DNA of 64,000 nucleotides from the NCBI RefSeq assembly GCF_022965805.1, contig NC_133101.1, forward strand, positions 50,238,342 to 50,302,341, in the 5' to 3' direction. Within the stretch, counting starts at the first letter, position 1, and each line of letters starts with the position of its first letter. The notes below the pieces were generated by a model. That model was not told the origin of the DNA, did not search any database, and saw nothing but the letters and a program-made list of their open reading frames with translations. This document shows positions 12,868-25,865 of this stretch, one piece after another. The position numbers were made by a program, and so were the translations under genes. The DNA comes from Primulina eburnea (Eukaryota; Streptophyta; Magnoliopsida; Lamiales; Gesneriaceae).

Positions 12868-13166
12868 ATGTTCATTTATTGACTGCATGAATTGTTGGCC
12901 ATTTTTCAAGTTGGATGTGAAATATTCCTCTTTTAGGCTTTGAGAATCCTTCTTGATAATAATGGGGTTTCTGCATATCAACTTGAGCCAGAAATGTTCC
13001 CAAATTTGTACATTTATGTGCTATCATTTTTTTGAGTTGAATTCTTTGCTTGGCAGTAATTGCGGTGCTCCTTTGTGGCCTTTGCAAGTTCTTCAGAGCA
13101 GTGTGGAATCAAAAGTTGTTTCCATTGAATTTGTTTTTCATTAAGTAGAGATTCAGCCTTTTGAAT

Positions 13167-16100
13167 ATGGAACCATCAAAAAATCTCAATTTTGTACAAC
13201 CCAATCCCTTGGTACGTGGGAATGAATGTCTTGGTCATGAATCACAAGTTTATAAGGTGGATACTTCAGGTCATGCAAGTGCCAGTTTGAAGTTTCCAGA
13301 GATTATCTTTTCAGATCCTAAACCTGTGCATAACTTCTCTATTCAGACCGGAGAAGAATTTGCTCTCGAATTTATGCTTGACCGGGTCAATCCCCGGAAG
13401 CCATTTATTTCGAATATCTCTGGGGATACCAGGTATGCAGCTGGCTACTTGGAGCAGTTAAACATTATAGGAAATGTATGTACCAGCGCTGAAAGTGGTT
13501 CAGATATTTCCATGATTACCAGAGAAGAAAATGGTTCAAGAGAATTTGGGCGAAGTGATTTGTCTTTACTTGGGAACAAGGGTAATCTTGGGTATTCGCC
13601 ATCTTCGCAATCAGTGCGACATTTATCATCGGATTACCACAGTGACCACAAACTTGTGTATGCCTCATCTGGAGTATCTGATAGCTCATCAACAAAGCTG
13701 AAGATTCTCTGCAGTTTTGGTGGGAGTATCCTCCCTCGGCCTAGTGATGGAAAGCTCAGATATGTTGGTGGTGAAACACGCATTATCATAATAAGGAAGG
13801 ACATTACTATGCAAGAATTATGGCATAAAGCTACTGCAATTTATTTTGAAACGCAGACTATTAAATATCAGTATCCTGGGGAGGATCTTGATGCTTTAGT
13901 TTCTGTATCAACTGATGAGGATTTACTGAACATGATGGAAGATTGCCATGTTCTAGAAGATGGAGAAGGATCCAAAATGCTTCGAATGTTTCTATTCTCT
14001 CTTGGGGATTTGGATGATGCTCATTTCTTTCTATCCAACTCGGATTGTGACACAAAGATAAAATATGTAGTGGCTGTCAATGGCATGGATAGCGGATATA
14101 GAAAAGGCTCCGTTCTACATGGCTTATCAAGCTTTTCTGGAAATAATCTGAATGAGTTGGAAGCACTGAATGTTGAAAAGGATACAAGTGGGACTGCCAC
14201 TGAATTTATTGGTGAAAGTAACTTAAATTCAACTGGCTTTCTCATTCCATCAACAGTTGAATCTTCTAAACTTCTTCTATCATGTCCGTCTATAGTTTAT
14301 GAGCAGACTGGATATCGTTTTGAAGACAAGCAGCATTTGCCACAATTTGGCTATAATTTGCATACAGCTAATTATGGACTTTCTGAAAGTTCAGTACCAC
14401 AATTTTCCTATGGGACAATGCCTCAGCAAAAAGATCTTGAAGGGAATCCCTTAAGCATTCCAGGAACACAGGTCACAGATGTGCAGGAAAATGAATCAAA
14501 ACAGAGAGTTCGATTCAAACTGAAAATGCAAGTAATCAAATTTTAACTAATGATCAACTTATTGCTTCACAGTCACGCGGTGGTAATTCAAAATCTAGTT
14601 GTCCTGTTGATGAGTCATCAGTGATCATCCCTAAGCTGGGTAGAGAACTTTCTTCGAAGACTTTGAAAGTTGAGGGGATGGTTGCAGAACCTTTTCCAGT
14701 TTCTATAACTCTTGATGCTGTTAATCAGTTTCATAATTCATCTGGAAATGATTATCACATTTCTGAGACTCTACCTGTTTCTGAATCTGTAAACACCGTG
14801 TCTGATCCTACTGATTTAAGTTACTTTGAGTCCTCTTTTCCTCCCCAGAGGACATTTTATTCCGAGTGTATTCCTCGAGAGCAGGCAGAGTTGCTCAGTA
14901 GAATATCAAAGTCTGATGATTCACACAGTTCTCAGTTTATTGTTAATCAACCAATAATTGATGTTGTTCAGCAGGATTTAGTGACGGAATCTATTGAAAA
15001 ACCTCAAAATGGAAATGTAGGTGATCCTACAAGGCCACCGATTGCTATTGACAAGTCTAAACTCGTCGTGCCTGAAGCCCTTGATGATTGGTGCACTAAA
15101 CCTCATATTATAAGGCAGGATGATCAAGGTTCTGTGTGTGATCAAGCTCTTAAGTTAGAGGCAGAAGCTGGATTGAATCTACCTGCGGTGAGCCATGAAG
15201 ATTCAATTAAAACTTCTGAAGGTCGAACAACTGATTGGGTTGATGAGGTTGGCAGTCAATCCATCGCTAATGATGACCACGGACATCCTCGAATTTCTAC
15301 ACTGACAGGAGCTATGGAAGAATCCAGTGTTGATGTTCCCAGAACGGAACAGGGTGACATAATCATTGATATAAATGACCGTTTCCCTCGTGATTTTCTC
15401 TCTGATATATTTTCAAAAGCTATTATCTTTGGTAGTTCATCCCATATTGCTCCTCTTTTGAAAGATCGAGCAGGTTTGAGCATTAATATTGAAAATCATG
15501 AGCCTAAACACTGGTCTTTCTTCCAAAGATTGGCAGGAGATCAATTTGCTAGAAGGGACGTTTCTCTGATCGATCAGGACCATGTATTTTCTGCCGACCT
15601 TACAAAAGTTGAAGAGGAGGCTCCTTTGGCATATGACTTCATTCAGCTGGCTAGAGAGGGGATTGCTCTAACTCACAGGGAATTGCAGGATAACTCTGAT
15701 GCAGAATATCCAAAAGGCTTCCCTGATGGAGATGAAGCTGTCTCGATAGCTCTTCATTCCAATTATAATGCATCACAAGTGAATGCCAGTGAAGGCATGC
15801 AGGATGACGATTTGATGGACAATATGAAAATTCAAGCCTCAGATTATGAGGTATTATTTATGTTTCGTGACAAAAATAGTTCTTGCTTCATCGTATCTGG
15901 TTTTGCGTGGAATGTCTCTGAAGCTTATCAATATTTCAGGAAGGGATAGGAAATATTGGCTTACCTCTTTTTGATCTCTCTTTGGTGGATTTTGATATAC
16001 ACTCATTGCAGGTTAGGTCCAATTTTTGGACTTATGCACATAGTTTGAATGATGTTCTTTTATTTTTATTTTACTTTTAAAAGTTTCTGTCCATAAGGCA

Positions 16101-18743
16101 CCACAAAGTATCTCATCATTTTCTTGGTCTTATTTTGGATTATTCTCTTCAGCAACATTCAAATAATTTTGGCACCCACTCTTCTCGAAGTTCAATAATG
16201 CTAATCCACGAAATGTCTAGCTCCTTTTCAGTTTCACAAGATTTGTCCATCTTAGTGAATAGTGAGTCAATTAGATGATTCCTTGTTTTAACTGTTTAAA
16301 TGATGAATTGTGAACTCGGGTAAAATTTGAAGTTTAAATTTTATAGACCAACTCGATTATGACTACTGATTATAATGTCGTAACTTTTTTAGCGGCTTAT
16401 TTGCAGATCATAAAAAATGCAGATCTTGAAGAGTTGAGGGAACTTGGTTCTGGCACATTTGGGACTGTATATCATGGAAAATGGAGAGGCTCAGATGTAG
16501 CAATTAAACGAATAAAGAAGAGTTGCTTTATTGGTCGACAATCAGAGCAAGAAAGACTGGTAATAGTCCTTAATACCTCGAATTTCAGGTTCTGTTATTT
16601 CGCCAATATATGATTATTGAAGGAATTAAATTTTGTTTCGTACTTCTGTTATCTCATTTTATTATTATATACATCTTTTTTAGCCTTGATAAAATGGCTA
16701 TAGACGTTATCCATTTTCAGACCTTTGAATTTTGGAGGGAAGCTGAAATTCTTTCAAAGCTTCACCACCCCAATGTTGTAGCATTCTATGGTGTTGTACA
16801 AGATGGACCTGGGGCGACATTGGCTACTGTTACGGAATACATGGTTGATGGATCTTTAAGACATGTTTTACTCCGGAAGGATAGGTACTGTTATATGACT
16901 CCTACAACCGTGTGATTAAATCTGAATGAAGTGATGCTGTTGCTTCCGATTGGAGTAGTATGACCATAGATTTAGTTAATCAATTAGTATCAGTTTAAAT
17001 TCATTGGTATCAATTTACTTGATTTGATTTTTATTAAATATGATTGATAGGATATCTAAATTAGGCAGGTTAATATTTTTCTTTGCTTGATTCTCTGGTG
17101 AGATATGCTCATTGTACCTATAAAAAGATGCATTATTCTCATTTTATAATATATACAAACAATAATGATTTTCTCCATTTTTACCTTTAGTGACAATATA
17201 GGAAAAATCTTGCTCGGAGATATTTACCTGGATTGTTCCTCCTGTTTTCCCCAACTTTTTTCCACCATGATGTGCATATCAATCTTGTGTGATGCAAATA
17301 TACAGGCATCTTGATCGACGGAAGCGGCTCGTCATTGCAATGGATGCAGCTTTTGGTATGGAGTATCTGCATTCAAAGAATATAGTGCACTTCGATCTCA
17401 AATGTGACAATTTGTTGGTTAACCTGAAAGATCCTTCAAGACCTATATGCAAGGTTGTCAAATGGAAACTCACCCGTTTACCTTTAACTAGAAACTAGAT
17501 GACTAATGATATCCTTCCTTGCTTTTTTGGTACATATTCAAGAAATTTAGATTTTTGGACCTGTTATGGATATCATGGTATCAAGTTAAGTTCTCATGCT
17601 GCCATGCATGTCAGGTTGGAGATTTTGGTCTATCAAAAATGAAGAGGAACACCTTAGTTTCTGGTGGAGTAAGGGGAACTCTTCCGTGGATGGCTCCAGA
17701 GCTGTTAAATGGCGGTAGCAATAAAGTTTCTGAGAAGGTCAACCACCCTCCCCCCTTTTAAATCTCTCTTTCTATGGTTTGTTGAAGTTTCTTTAACAAT
17801 ATGACTGTAGTATCACTATTACTTTATATATTCTACCGTATTGTATACAAGTACCAATGGTTCTTGTCACAGGTGGATGTCTTTTCATTTGGCATTGTCT
17901 TGTGGGAGATACTCACAGGAGAGGAGCCTTATGCCAACATGCATTATGGTGCTATCATAGGTTTGTAATTTCACTTGTTATCAGTTGTAAATGTTGGTTC
18001 AACAGATAATAGTTTTTTGCCATTATGGCTTGTGGCATCGATGGGTACTTAATTAAATTAACTGGAATATAACGTGTGTGTTAATGTTTTGTGTGTTTAT
18101 CTTAAATTAAGGATCTCCTAATGAAAGATGTAAACGATGGGAGACATGACTCGAATTACCTACGCTTGATGGAGATTTCTAATTTTAACTTGGTCTTTAT
18201 TTGTTTGAGCTTGTCGTCAGACGTGAGTTTTGAAGTACTACATGGTGTCTATTTCAAACTAGTCTCTTTAGCTTCTTGAATTGGTGGGTTTCCCACACTT
18301 CACTGTTGCTGTAGAATTCTCGTCGTTTAGTTTTAAGTTCTCCACATTCTTTATTTCTCTCTGATGAAGGTGTCTGAACACAAGAAATGGTTCTCTTAAA
18401 CCGCTATAAACATTACTACTCTTGTGTTAGTCCCAAAAGGCAGCCTCACTTTTCGTGTTTTCATTTTCTAACTTCTCTAATTTCAAAAACTGGATTCGGA
18501 TAGTATATTTTAGCATCTTTATTTTCATATTAATTTGAAATTCCAAAGTTGACTCGTGCATTCTGCCTACTTGTAGGTGGCATTGTGAGCAATACTCTGA
18601 GGCCACCCATTCCAAGCTACTGTGACCTAGAATGGAGAAGATTGATGGAGCAATGTTGGGCACCGAATCCTTCTATGAGACCATCTTTTACAGAAATCGC
18701 TGGTCGGTTGCGTGTGATGTCTGCCTCTGGTCAGAGTCGGAAG
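13167..18743 (+). CDS. PB1-domain Raf-like protein kinase (MAPKKK group), seven coding exons, frameshift in exon 1
   Basis: Predicted serine/threonine kinase of the plant Raf-like family with an N-terminal PB1 domain. Exons: 13167-15850, 16407-16559, 16721-16884, 17306-17453, 17615-17737, 17873-17960, 18577-18743; all have GT-AG borders and compatible phases. The family motif [16 protein letters not shown] lies near residue 55, PB1 at about residues 175-278 ([10 protein letters not shown]; acidic [18 protein letters not shown]). The kinase domain has [27 protein letters not shown] and MAPELL, all usual for this subgroup. Exon 1 is 2684 nt, one short of the expected frame: the frame stops at TAA 14544-14546, while the correct frame is open from about 14500 onward. 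An A-run at 14498-14501 is the likely site. Exon 7 ends at a strong donor (AAG|GTGAGT); reading through adds VSS and TAG at 18753-18755. Introns of 400-620 bp at 15851-16406, 16885-17305 and 17961-18576 hold no other feature. The frameshift may be an assembly error or a real lesion. Confidence 0.9.
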
Positions 18744-19145
18744 GTGAGTTCATAGGCATTATGGTCTCTGATATCATATGTATAAAAGTAATAGATTGTT
18801 TAATTAAATTTTACAGTGGTAAGTACTATTTCCGAATTCTTACACTATTATGTAAATATATAAAAATTTTTTGGTGATGATTTTTGTATATTAGGCCATC
18901 TCCAACCCAAAAATCAGTTTTGCGGAAGTTTTGCACTAAAATACGGTGAGTTCTACACCAAATATAACTTTCATTTTCAACTCATTTATTTCAAATTTTA
19001 TATAGAGAATATTTTTTTACATATATTATTTTTTATTTTGTAGTTAATATTTATTTTTAAATTTAATAATTACTAATATTGAAACGTCCACTACTCGTTT
19101 TCTTAAAACATGTTAGAAATTTTTTTCTCCTTAATCTCCATAATT

Positions 19146-19148
<3 letters not shown>

Positions 19149-19203
<55 letters not shown>
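19149..19203. repeat. (AT)n microsatellite
   Basis: An AT run of about 55 bp at the left border of the solo LTR; it may have erased that border. Confidence 0.9.
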
Positions 19204-19209
<6 letters not shown>

Positions 19210-20049
19210 TTTAAAATTACCTTAAAACAACCAACCATCATTTAAAAATCCAAAGAGAAATAGTTTAAATCGTAAAATAGTCAAACGTTTTACTAATCCT
19301 CAAAACATTATTTGAAAAGTATAGTTCATGCTATAACCTCTCAAAAATCTCTTATAACATAAATAAAAATTCGTAAAAATATCTTTAACATAATCTTAAA
19401 ATCATAAATCATAAACTAGTGCAGAAAGCTAGCGTCGGTCTTCGGGTTATGTGTATCTTCAGTCCATAATCATCTGTATCAATCACACCTAGTGAGTCTA
19501 AAGACTCAACACACCATAATCTTGATAACAAGTAATACATATACATATCACATACAACAGTGACAATACTTGTACTTAAAATATCGTTTTCATCAATATG
19601 CATAAACTTTAAACATGAACATTTACGTAAACAATTTTCATGATGCATAAATTTTAAACATAAACATTTTTCCATAATGATGCATCGAATTTAAACATAA
19701 ACATTTCCATAAACTTTTCATAAATATTTTCATAATAATTTCCGTAAACATTTTCATATCATCATAAACATATTCATATGAACATGTATAAGTTAAACAT
19801 CAACATTTTCCTTTTTATCATTTCATATGATATATCCTTTTATCATTTTATCATAAACATTTTGCTTTTCATCATAAGAATATACGTTTTCCTTTTGTTG
19901 AATTTGGATCGTTAATTATGACTTTCGTATCATCATAAAGTCGATGGATCCATCTATCATGTAATCACAGCACTGGGCGACGGAGACATCAACGACACTC
20001 CCACCCGTCGACTGAGTATTAGCCTATCCTCATCATATGAAAATACGAT

Positions 20050-20170
20050 CGTTAGGCTCCCTCTGGGGCCTTCTCCCATAGACAAGCTCCCTCCGGGGCC
20101 TTCTCCAACGAATGGGCTCCCTCTGAGCCTTCTCCCGTAAATGGGCTCTCTCTGGGACCTTTTCCCTCCC
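20050..20170. repeat. ~34-bp tandem repeats in the solo LTR
   Basis: Four imperfect units with the core GGCTCCCTCTGGGGCCTTCTCCC.. lie downstream of the 'AGCACTGGGCGACGGAGAC' motif. Confidence 0.8.
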
Positions 20171-21626
20171 GATATCTCCAATCATATCATCAAATCATCG
20201 TATAATCATAATAGTCACAATTACTTCACCTCCTCCAATGTTTTACATTTTCATCACTTTATAAAAACATTGCATTTAATATCATTTTTCTTTTAAAAAC
20301 AAACATGCAACATATCTTTTAACGTTACCGTTTACTCATAAAAAGCCATAAACATTTTAAAATAAACCTTTGAACATATGAAAATCCATAAAAATTTAAA
20401 ATTAACATTTTAACATTTTAAATCATAAACATTTAAAATAACATATTGATATAATAAATCATAAACATTTAAAATAACGTTTTGACATATAAAAATCCAT
20501 AAACATTTTAATATATTAAATCATATAAACATTTAAAATGATCATATTAGCATTAAAACAACATTCAGGACACTACCATTCCGTTTACTAATTTTCTAGG
20601 TGTAAAATTACCGTTTTACCCATAGACGAAAAAATCCTCGAATAATTTCAAACTTAAATATAAAATTTCTAAATTTAGAACTTAGACTTTTTATATTATT
20701 TTAGCCCTCGTAAACCATGACTCGACCCTCGTGAGCCATGTTTCGATTTTATTTTCAAAAAGAAAACCCTAAGTGCATTGACTAAGCCCTTCGAGCCATC
20801 GTGTTATTTTCTCGAGCCAAGCTTGAGCCATCATGAGCCAACCTCGAGCCAACCCTTCTCTAGACCCTACTGGACCCTAAGAACCCAGGGACCCTAGCCC
20901 CAAAACCGAACCACCCAACCAAAACATGAAGTGGCCGAGAACTAGGGATGACAATGTGTCGGATTTCATGCATCCATCCCCATACTCATTTATTAAATTC
21001 ATTCTCATACCCATCCTCATACCCATCCGGTATGGAATTTCATCATCATCCACATACCCATCGGATTATCGGATACACGTACCCTACTCAAATACCCTAT
21101 TATCTTATACAATTGAAAATTTTCAAATTTAAATTGTTTCAATAAAGTTATGAATATTTAAAAAAGTATTTAAATGAACAATAAGAAAAAATATTAATGA
21201 TAAAAATTTGCAAAATAAACTTTATAGAAAAAATAACAAAATATTAAAAATAGTCCATAAACATGGTAAACATACAAGTATTGAAATAATCAAAATCCAA
21301 AGTTATATCATAATATATTTTGCTATTATCTTCTTTCGGCTTTTGAAATGACAAGGGGTTTCGCTTTCTACTGTAATTTTTTTTATGGATTGTTGGATTT
21401 CCATCTCTCAATCATATTTAACCTTAACGAAGAAATCTTGAGAAAAATAGCCCAAGTTAAAAAAAAAAACAAAACCAATAAAAAAACAAAGTCACGTACA
21501 TTCCAAACTTCCAAAATTAATTGGTTAAAAAAAACCCTAAAATGAATTGGGAAATATGCAAACAAAAAAGGAACAATGAACCATAATCAAGAAATAAAGT
21601 ATTTTTCAATTTTTGAAGTCAAACAT

Positions 21627-23072
21627 TGTTGGAACTTTTCAAGTTCGCAATCTTTGCTTAATTTTGATGCTAACAAAACTTGTTATTTTGTTTCTAATAA
21701 TCTACCTTAGTGTGCAGTAAGCTGGAACTGAAATAATCAGTTACGAGCCAAAACTAAAGCTGTCGAGGAATGCTAACTGAAGACGTCCAACTGATCGCGT
21801 AAACTGAAAACAGTAGAACTGAAGTGCCAACTGAAAGACTAGTTCAACTGAATGTCCAGCTGATGAGCAGTTCAGCAGAAGACCTTCAGAAGCCCGGCCA
21901 GCTGATGAAGTGTTCAACTGATGAAGAGCCCAGCTGACCAGTTCAACTGAAAGAGTGAAATCAGTTCAACTGATTTCACCAGCCCAACAGAAGACCAGTT
22001 CAACTGACCAGTTGAAAGCATCAGTCAGAGTCAATCAGTTGCAGATCAAGACAAGCTTAATAATGGAATCCAGCTAAGCACGAAGATACAAAAGCTATTG
22101 TACTACCACAGTACAATAAGAGACGTTGCATCAGAGCTTAAAGCCAAAAGTTCCGGAAAGATGTCGAGGAACAAATTCAAAATGCAACGGGCACATTATT
22201 GAGTCTTACTGTACGGTCAGCCAAACGCCTATAAATAGAAGCTGAAGTTCAGTGAAGACTAACACTGAGAAAAACGAGAACAGAGAACAAGGGCACGCTT
22301 ATTACATATCAGCTTGTTAGAAGCAATCAGCCCAGAGGGAACATTTCATTGTATTATCAGCTTAGATTAGAAGCCTTTTTCCCTCAGTGTGTGAGAACAC
22401 TTTCGGGTAGTGTTCATTGATCAGTTCTCACACACACACACACACACTCACTCATCATCTCAGATTCCGTCTTGCACACAGACGTAAAACATGTGTATGT
22501 AGTCTTTCTCACATAGATGTTAAAGAAGTGTTGACTGGAAGGTGATGCCTTCAGTTTAGAACTAGGAGTTCAGTTAGGCAGTGGGTAAGTCCTAAGCTGG
22601 GTGGGTTTGTACAAAGGTTTGTATAAATCAAAGTCTTCTAGTGTATCCTACCCGAGGAGGTAGAAGGGGTGACGTAGGAGCAGTTGAAGTCTCCGAACAT
22701 CCATAAACATATCTTGTGTTTTGTTTTCAGTCTAACTGTTTAAGTGTGTTGTTCTTAATTGTTTCATCAGTCCAGCTGATATCAGTTCAGTTCTGTCCAT
22801 AACCGAACTGATATAAGCTCTAACTGACTTCTTTTCTTCAGTTAACCAGTTGCACAAGATATATAAAATTGATCAGTTTGTTTTCTTAACGAAGGATTAT
22901 TTTGAGTGTCTTCCGCTTAGTTGTTTAACCAAACTCGATCTAATTTATCGGTGTATTTATTCTTAGAACACGAGCTATTGCAGCTCATTGGTAGATTAGT
23001 CAGAAGGGTCAACGACTGATGCACAGCTTCGTAACTGATGTTCAGTCGGGGCCCCCATAACCGATCCTGACA
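21627..23072 (+). repeat. 5' LTR of the LARD-like element
   Basis: Contains a block very rich in AACTGA/TCAGTT (21725-22035), a TATA box at 22230 and a (CA)n run near 22430. Confidence 0.95.
22230..22238 (+). promoter_or_regulatory. LTR TATA box (5' copy)
   Basis: TATAAATAG lies downstream of the AACTGA-rich block; the same motif is at 24810-24818 in the 3' LTR. It is the likely core promoter of the element. Confidence 0.75.
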
Positions 23073-24206
23073 ACTGGTATCAGAGCTTGATGTTCTAAGA
23101 AAGACATTTGAAAAACTGATCTAAAATGTTTTTAAAATATTTGTAAAATGTTTTAAAGTATTTTAAATTTGTTTTAAAATGGTATTTAAAATGGTTTTCA
23201 AAACCCTTTTAAAAATTTTATATCTCACGTGTTTTTCTGAGAAGAGAGGATTGGTTCTGCAATTAATATTGTAGCCACTTCGCTCGAATCCGATTTTCTT
23301 ATTTTAGCAGCTTGCAGGTTTTGAGGTCAACTGACAGGAGAACAGCAAAACTGATATGCGAACAAGATTTCAGTTGCAAGCCTACCAGTTAAACTGATCA
23401 ACAGACGAAACCCAACTACCAGCTGAAACTGATGAGTTAACTGGAGCTTAATCATCAGAAGTGCCGCCGCTTAACTGCCATATCAGATCAGGAGAAATGA
23501 TCAATGCGGTTCAGCAATCAGTTGAGTCCAGTTTGCATCAGCTAAACCAGTTGGCTAGCACAGGACCTCAAGTTCAAAGCAGTTAGCTGTTCATCTATCA
23601 AAAGGAAATTAAGACTTTGCAGTCTTTCAAGGATTCAAGGCAACCGATAGTTGGTACATTTAGTTCTATTATGTGTAAACTGATTGATAACTGATGTTGT
23701 TTTAAATCCAGCTAAATGTAGTAGCAGTTTTCCCTTACATAACTGGTGTGCTTAATTGTAATACAAGGGAAGTTTATTTGTTTAAATGAACATCATGTTA
23801 TTCAGTTTGTTTAAATGTATCTGAACTGATAATCCCAGTTTTGTGTAGCCTTAACTGCTTGCATGATTATTGCTGTTTTAAAATAATTTTAAAATCGTGT
23901 GACTATTTATATTTTTAAGGGGGAGTTTTCCTTTAAATTCATATTTTAAAATGAATTTTCAATTCAGTTGTTGAGGGGGAGTTTTTTTAAAAAAAAAATA
24001 TTTTTCAAATTTGTTATCCCTCAAACTGAAATTATCTTAGTTTCTTTTTAAATTGTTTTTCTTATTAATTCAGTTAGTAAGGGGGAGCATTCACTCCTGG
24101 AACTGAATTTTTTTTTTGATTGCTTAAATGTTTTTGATTCTCACAAAGGGGGAGAATCATATCACTTTAACTGTTCAAGTTTTGTGATCATCAAAAAGGG
24201 GGAGAT
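23073..24206 (+). other. Non-coding internal region with repeated polypurine tracts
   Basis: No ORF of note. It carries five GGGGGAG tracts (about 23920, 23973, 24080, 24149 and 24198). The last one abuts the 3' LTR and is the expected polypurine tract. The others are additional copies of the same motif. Confidence 0.85.
23075..23089 (+). other. Primer binding site of the LARD-like element
   Basis: TGGTATCAGAGCTTG starts two bases after the 5' LTR and matches the initiator tRNA-Met 3' end complement. Confidence 0.9.
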
Positions 24207-25652
24207 TGTTGGAACTTTTCAAGTTCGCAATCTTTGCTTAATTTTGATGCTAACAAAACTTGTTATTTTGTTTCTAATAATCTACCTTAGTGTGCAGTAA
24301 GCTGGAACTGAAATAATCAGTTACGAGCCAAAACTAAAGCTGTCGAGGAATGCTAACTGAAGACGTCCAACTGATCGCGTAAACTGAAAACAGTAGAACT
24401 GAAGTGCCAACTGAAAGACTAGTTCAACTGAATGTCCAGCTGATGAGCAGTTCAGCAGAAGACCTTCAGAAGCCCGGCCAGCTGATGAAGTGTTCAACTG
24501 ATGAAGAGCCCAGCTGACCAGTTCAACTGAAAGAGTGAAATCAGTTCAACTGATTTCACCAGCCCAACTGAAGACCAGTTCAACTGACCAGTTGAAAGCA
24601 TCAGTCAGAGTCAATCAGTTGCAGATCAAGACAAGCTTAATAATGGAATCCAGCTAAGCACGAAGGTACAAAAGCTATTGTACTACCACAGTACAATAAG
24701 AGACGTTGCATCAGAGCTTAAAGCCAAAAGTTCCGGAAAGATGTCGAGGAACAAATTCAAAATGCAACGGGCACATTATTGAGTCTTACTGTACGGTCAG
24801 CCAAACGCCTATAAATAGAAGCTGAAGTTCAGTGAAGACTAACACTGAGAAAAACGAGAACAGAGAACAAGGGCACGCTTATTACATATCAGCTTGTTAG
24901 AAGCAATCAGCCCAGAGGGAACATTTCATTGTATTATCAGCTTAGATTAGAAGCCTTTTTCCCTCAGTGTGTGAGAACACTTTCGGGTAGTGTTCATTGA
25001 TCAGTTCTCACACACACACACACACACTCACTCATCATCTCAGATTCCGTCTTGCACACAGACGTAAAACATGTGTATGTAGTCTTTCTCACATAGACGT
25101 TAAAGAAGTGTTGACTGGAAGGTGATGCCTTCAGTTTAGAACTAGGAGTTCAGTTAGGCAGTGGGTAAGTCCTAAGCTGGGTGGGTTTGTACAAAGGTTT
25201 GTATAAATCAAAGTCTTCTAGTGTATCCTACCCGAGGAGGTAGAAGGGGTGACGTAGGAGCAGTTGAAGTCTCCGAACATCCATAAACATATCTTGTGTT
25301 TTGTTTTCAGTCTAATTGTTTAACTGTGTTGTTCTTAATTGTTTCATCAGTCCAGCTGATATCAGTTCAGTTCTGTCCATAACCGAACTGATATAAGCTC
25401 TAACTGACTTCTTTTCTTCAGTTAACCAGTTGCACAAGATATATAAAATTGATCAGTTTTTTTTCTTAACGAAGGATTATTTTGAGTGTCTTCCGCTTAG
25501 TTGTTTAACCAAACTCGATCTAATTCATCGGTGTATTTATTCTTAGAACACGAGCTATTGCAGCTCATTGGTAGATTAGTCAGAAGGGTCAACGACTGAT
25601 GCACAGCTTCGTAACTGATGTTCAGTCGGGGCCCCCATAACCGATCCTGACA
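24207..25652 (+). repeat. 3' LTR of the LARD-like element
   Basis: Same length as the 5' LTR, with only a few substitutions. Confidence 0.95.
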
Positions 25653-25817
25653 AACATGAAATAAACTTACCAGTGGAGAAGATGAGAAATTGAATGAAAA
25701 ATAAAAGAGTAGTAAAACTTGAAATGTGAAAGTGAAAGTGAAAGGGAAGAGAAAAGAAAAAGTACCGATTTACTTGGATTTGAGAAGATGAATCTTTAAT
25801 ATAAATAAATATAATTA

Positions 25818-25863
<46 letters not shown>
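25818..25863. repeat. (TA)n microsatellite
   Basis: TA run with one interruption inside the hAT-like element. Confidence 0.9.

Positions 25864-25865
<2 letters not shown>

Larger units (their letters stand above)
10980..13166 (+). other. Probable spliced 5' leader of the kinase gene
   Basis: No long conserved ORF is present. A strong splice donor TTGAG|GTAAGAA lies at 11236/11237, an acceptor TTACAACAG at 12052, and donors GCAG|GTATGT at 12292 and 12361. This suggests non-coding leader exons and one or more introns, common in this kinase family. Exon limits are inferred. Confidence 0.45.
21627..25652 (+). mobile_element. Non-autonomous LTR retrotransposon (LARD-like), complete with TSD
   Basis: Two 1446-bp LTRs (21627-23072 and 24207-25652; TGTTGG...CTGACA) flank a 1134-bp internal region. 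The 5-bp target duplication AACAT is exact (21622-21626 and 25653-25657). A tRNA-Met primer site and a polypurine tract adjoin the LTRs. No gag or pol is present, so it must rely on enzymes from another element. About seven LTR differences were seen by eye (roughly 0.5%), which implies a recent insertion. Confidence 0.95.
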
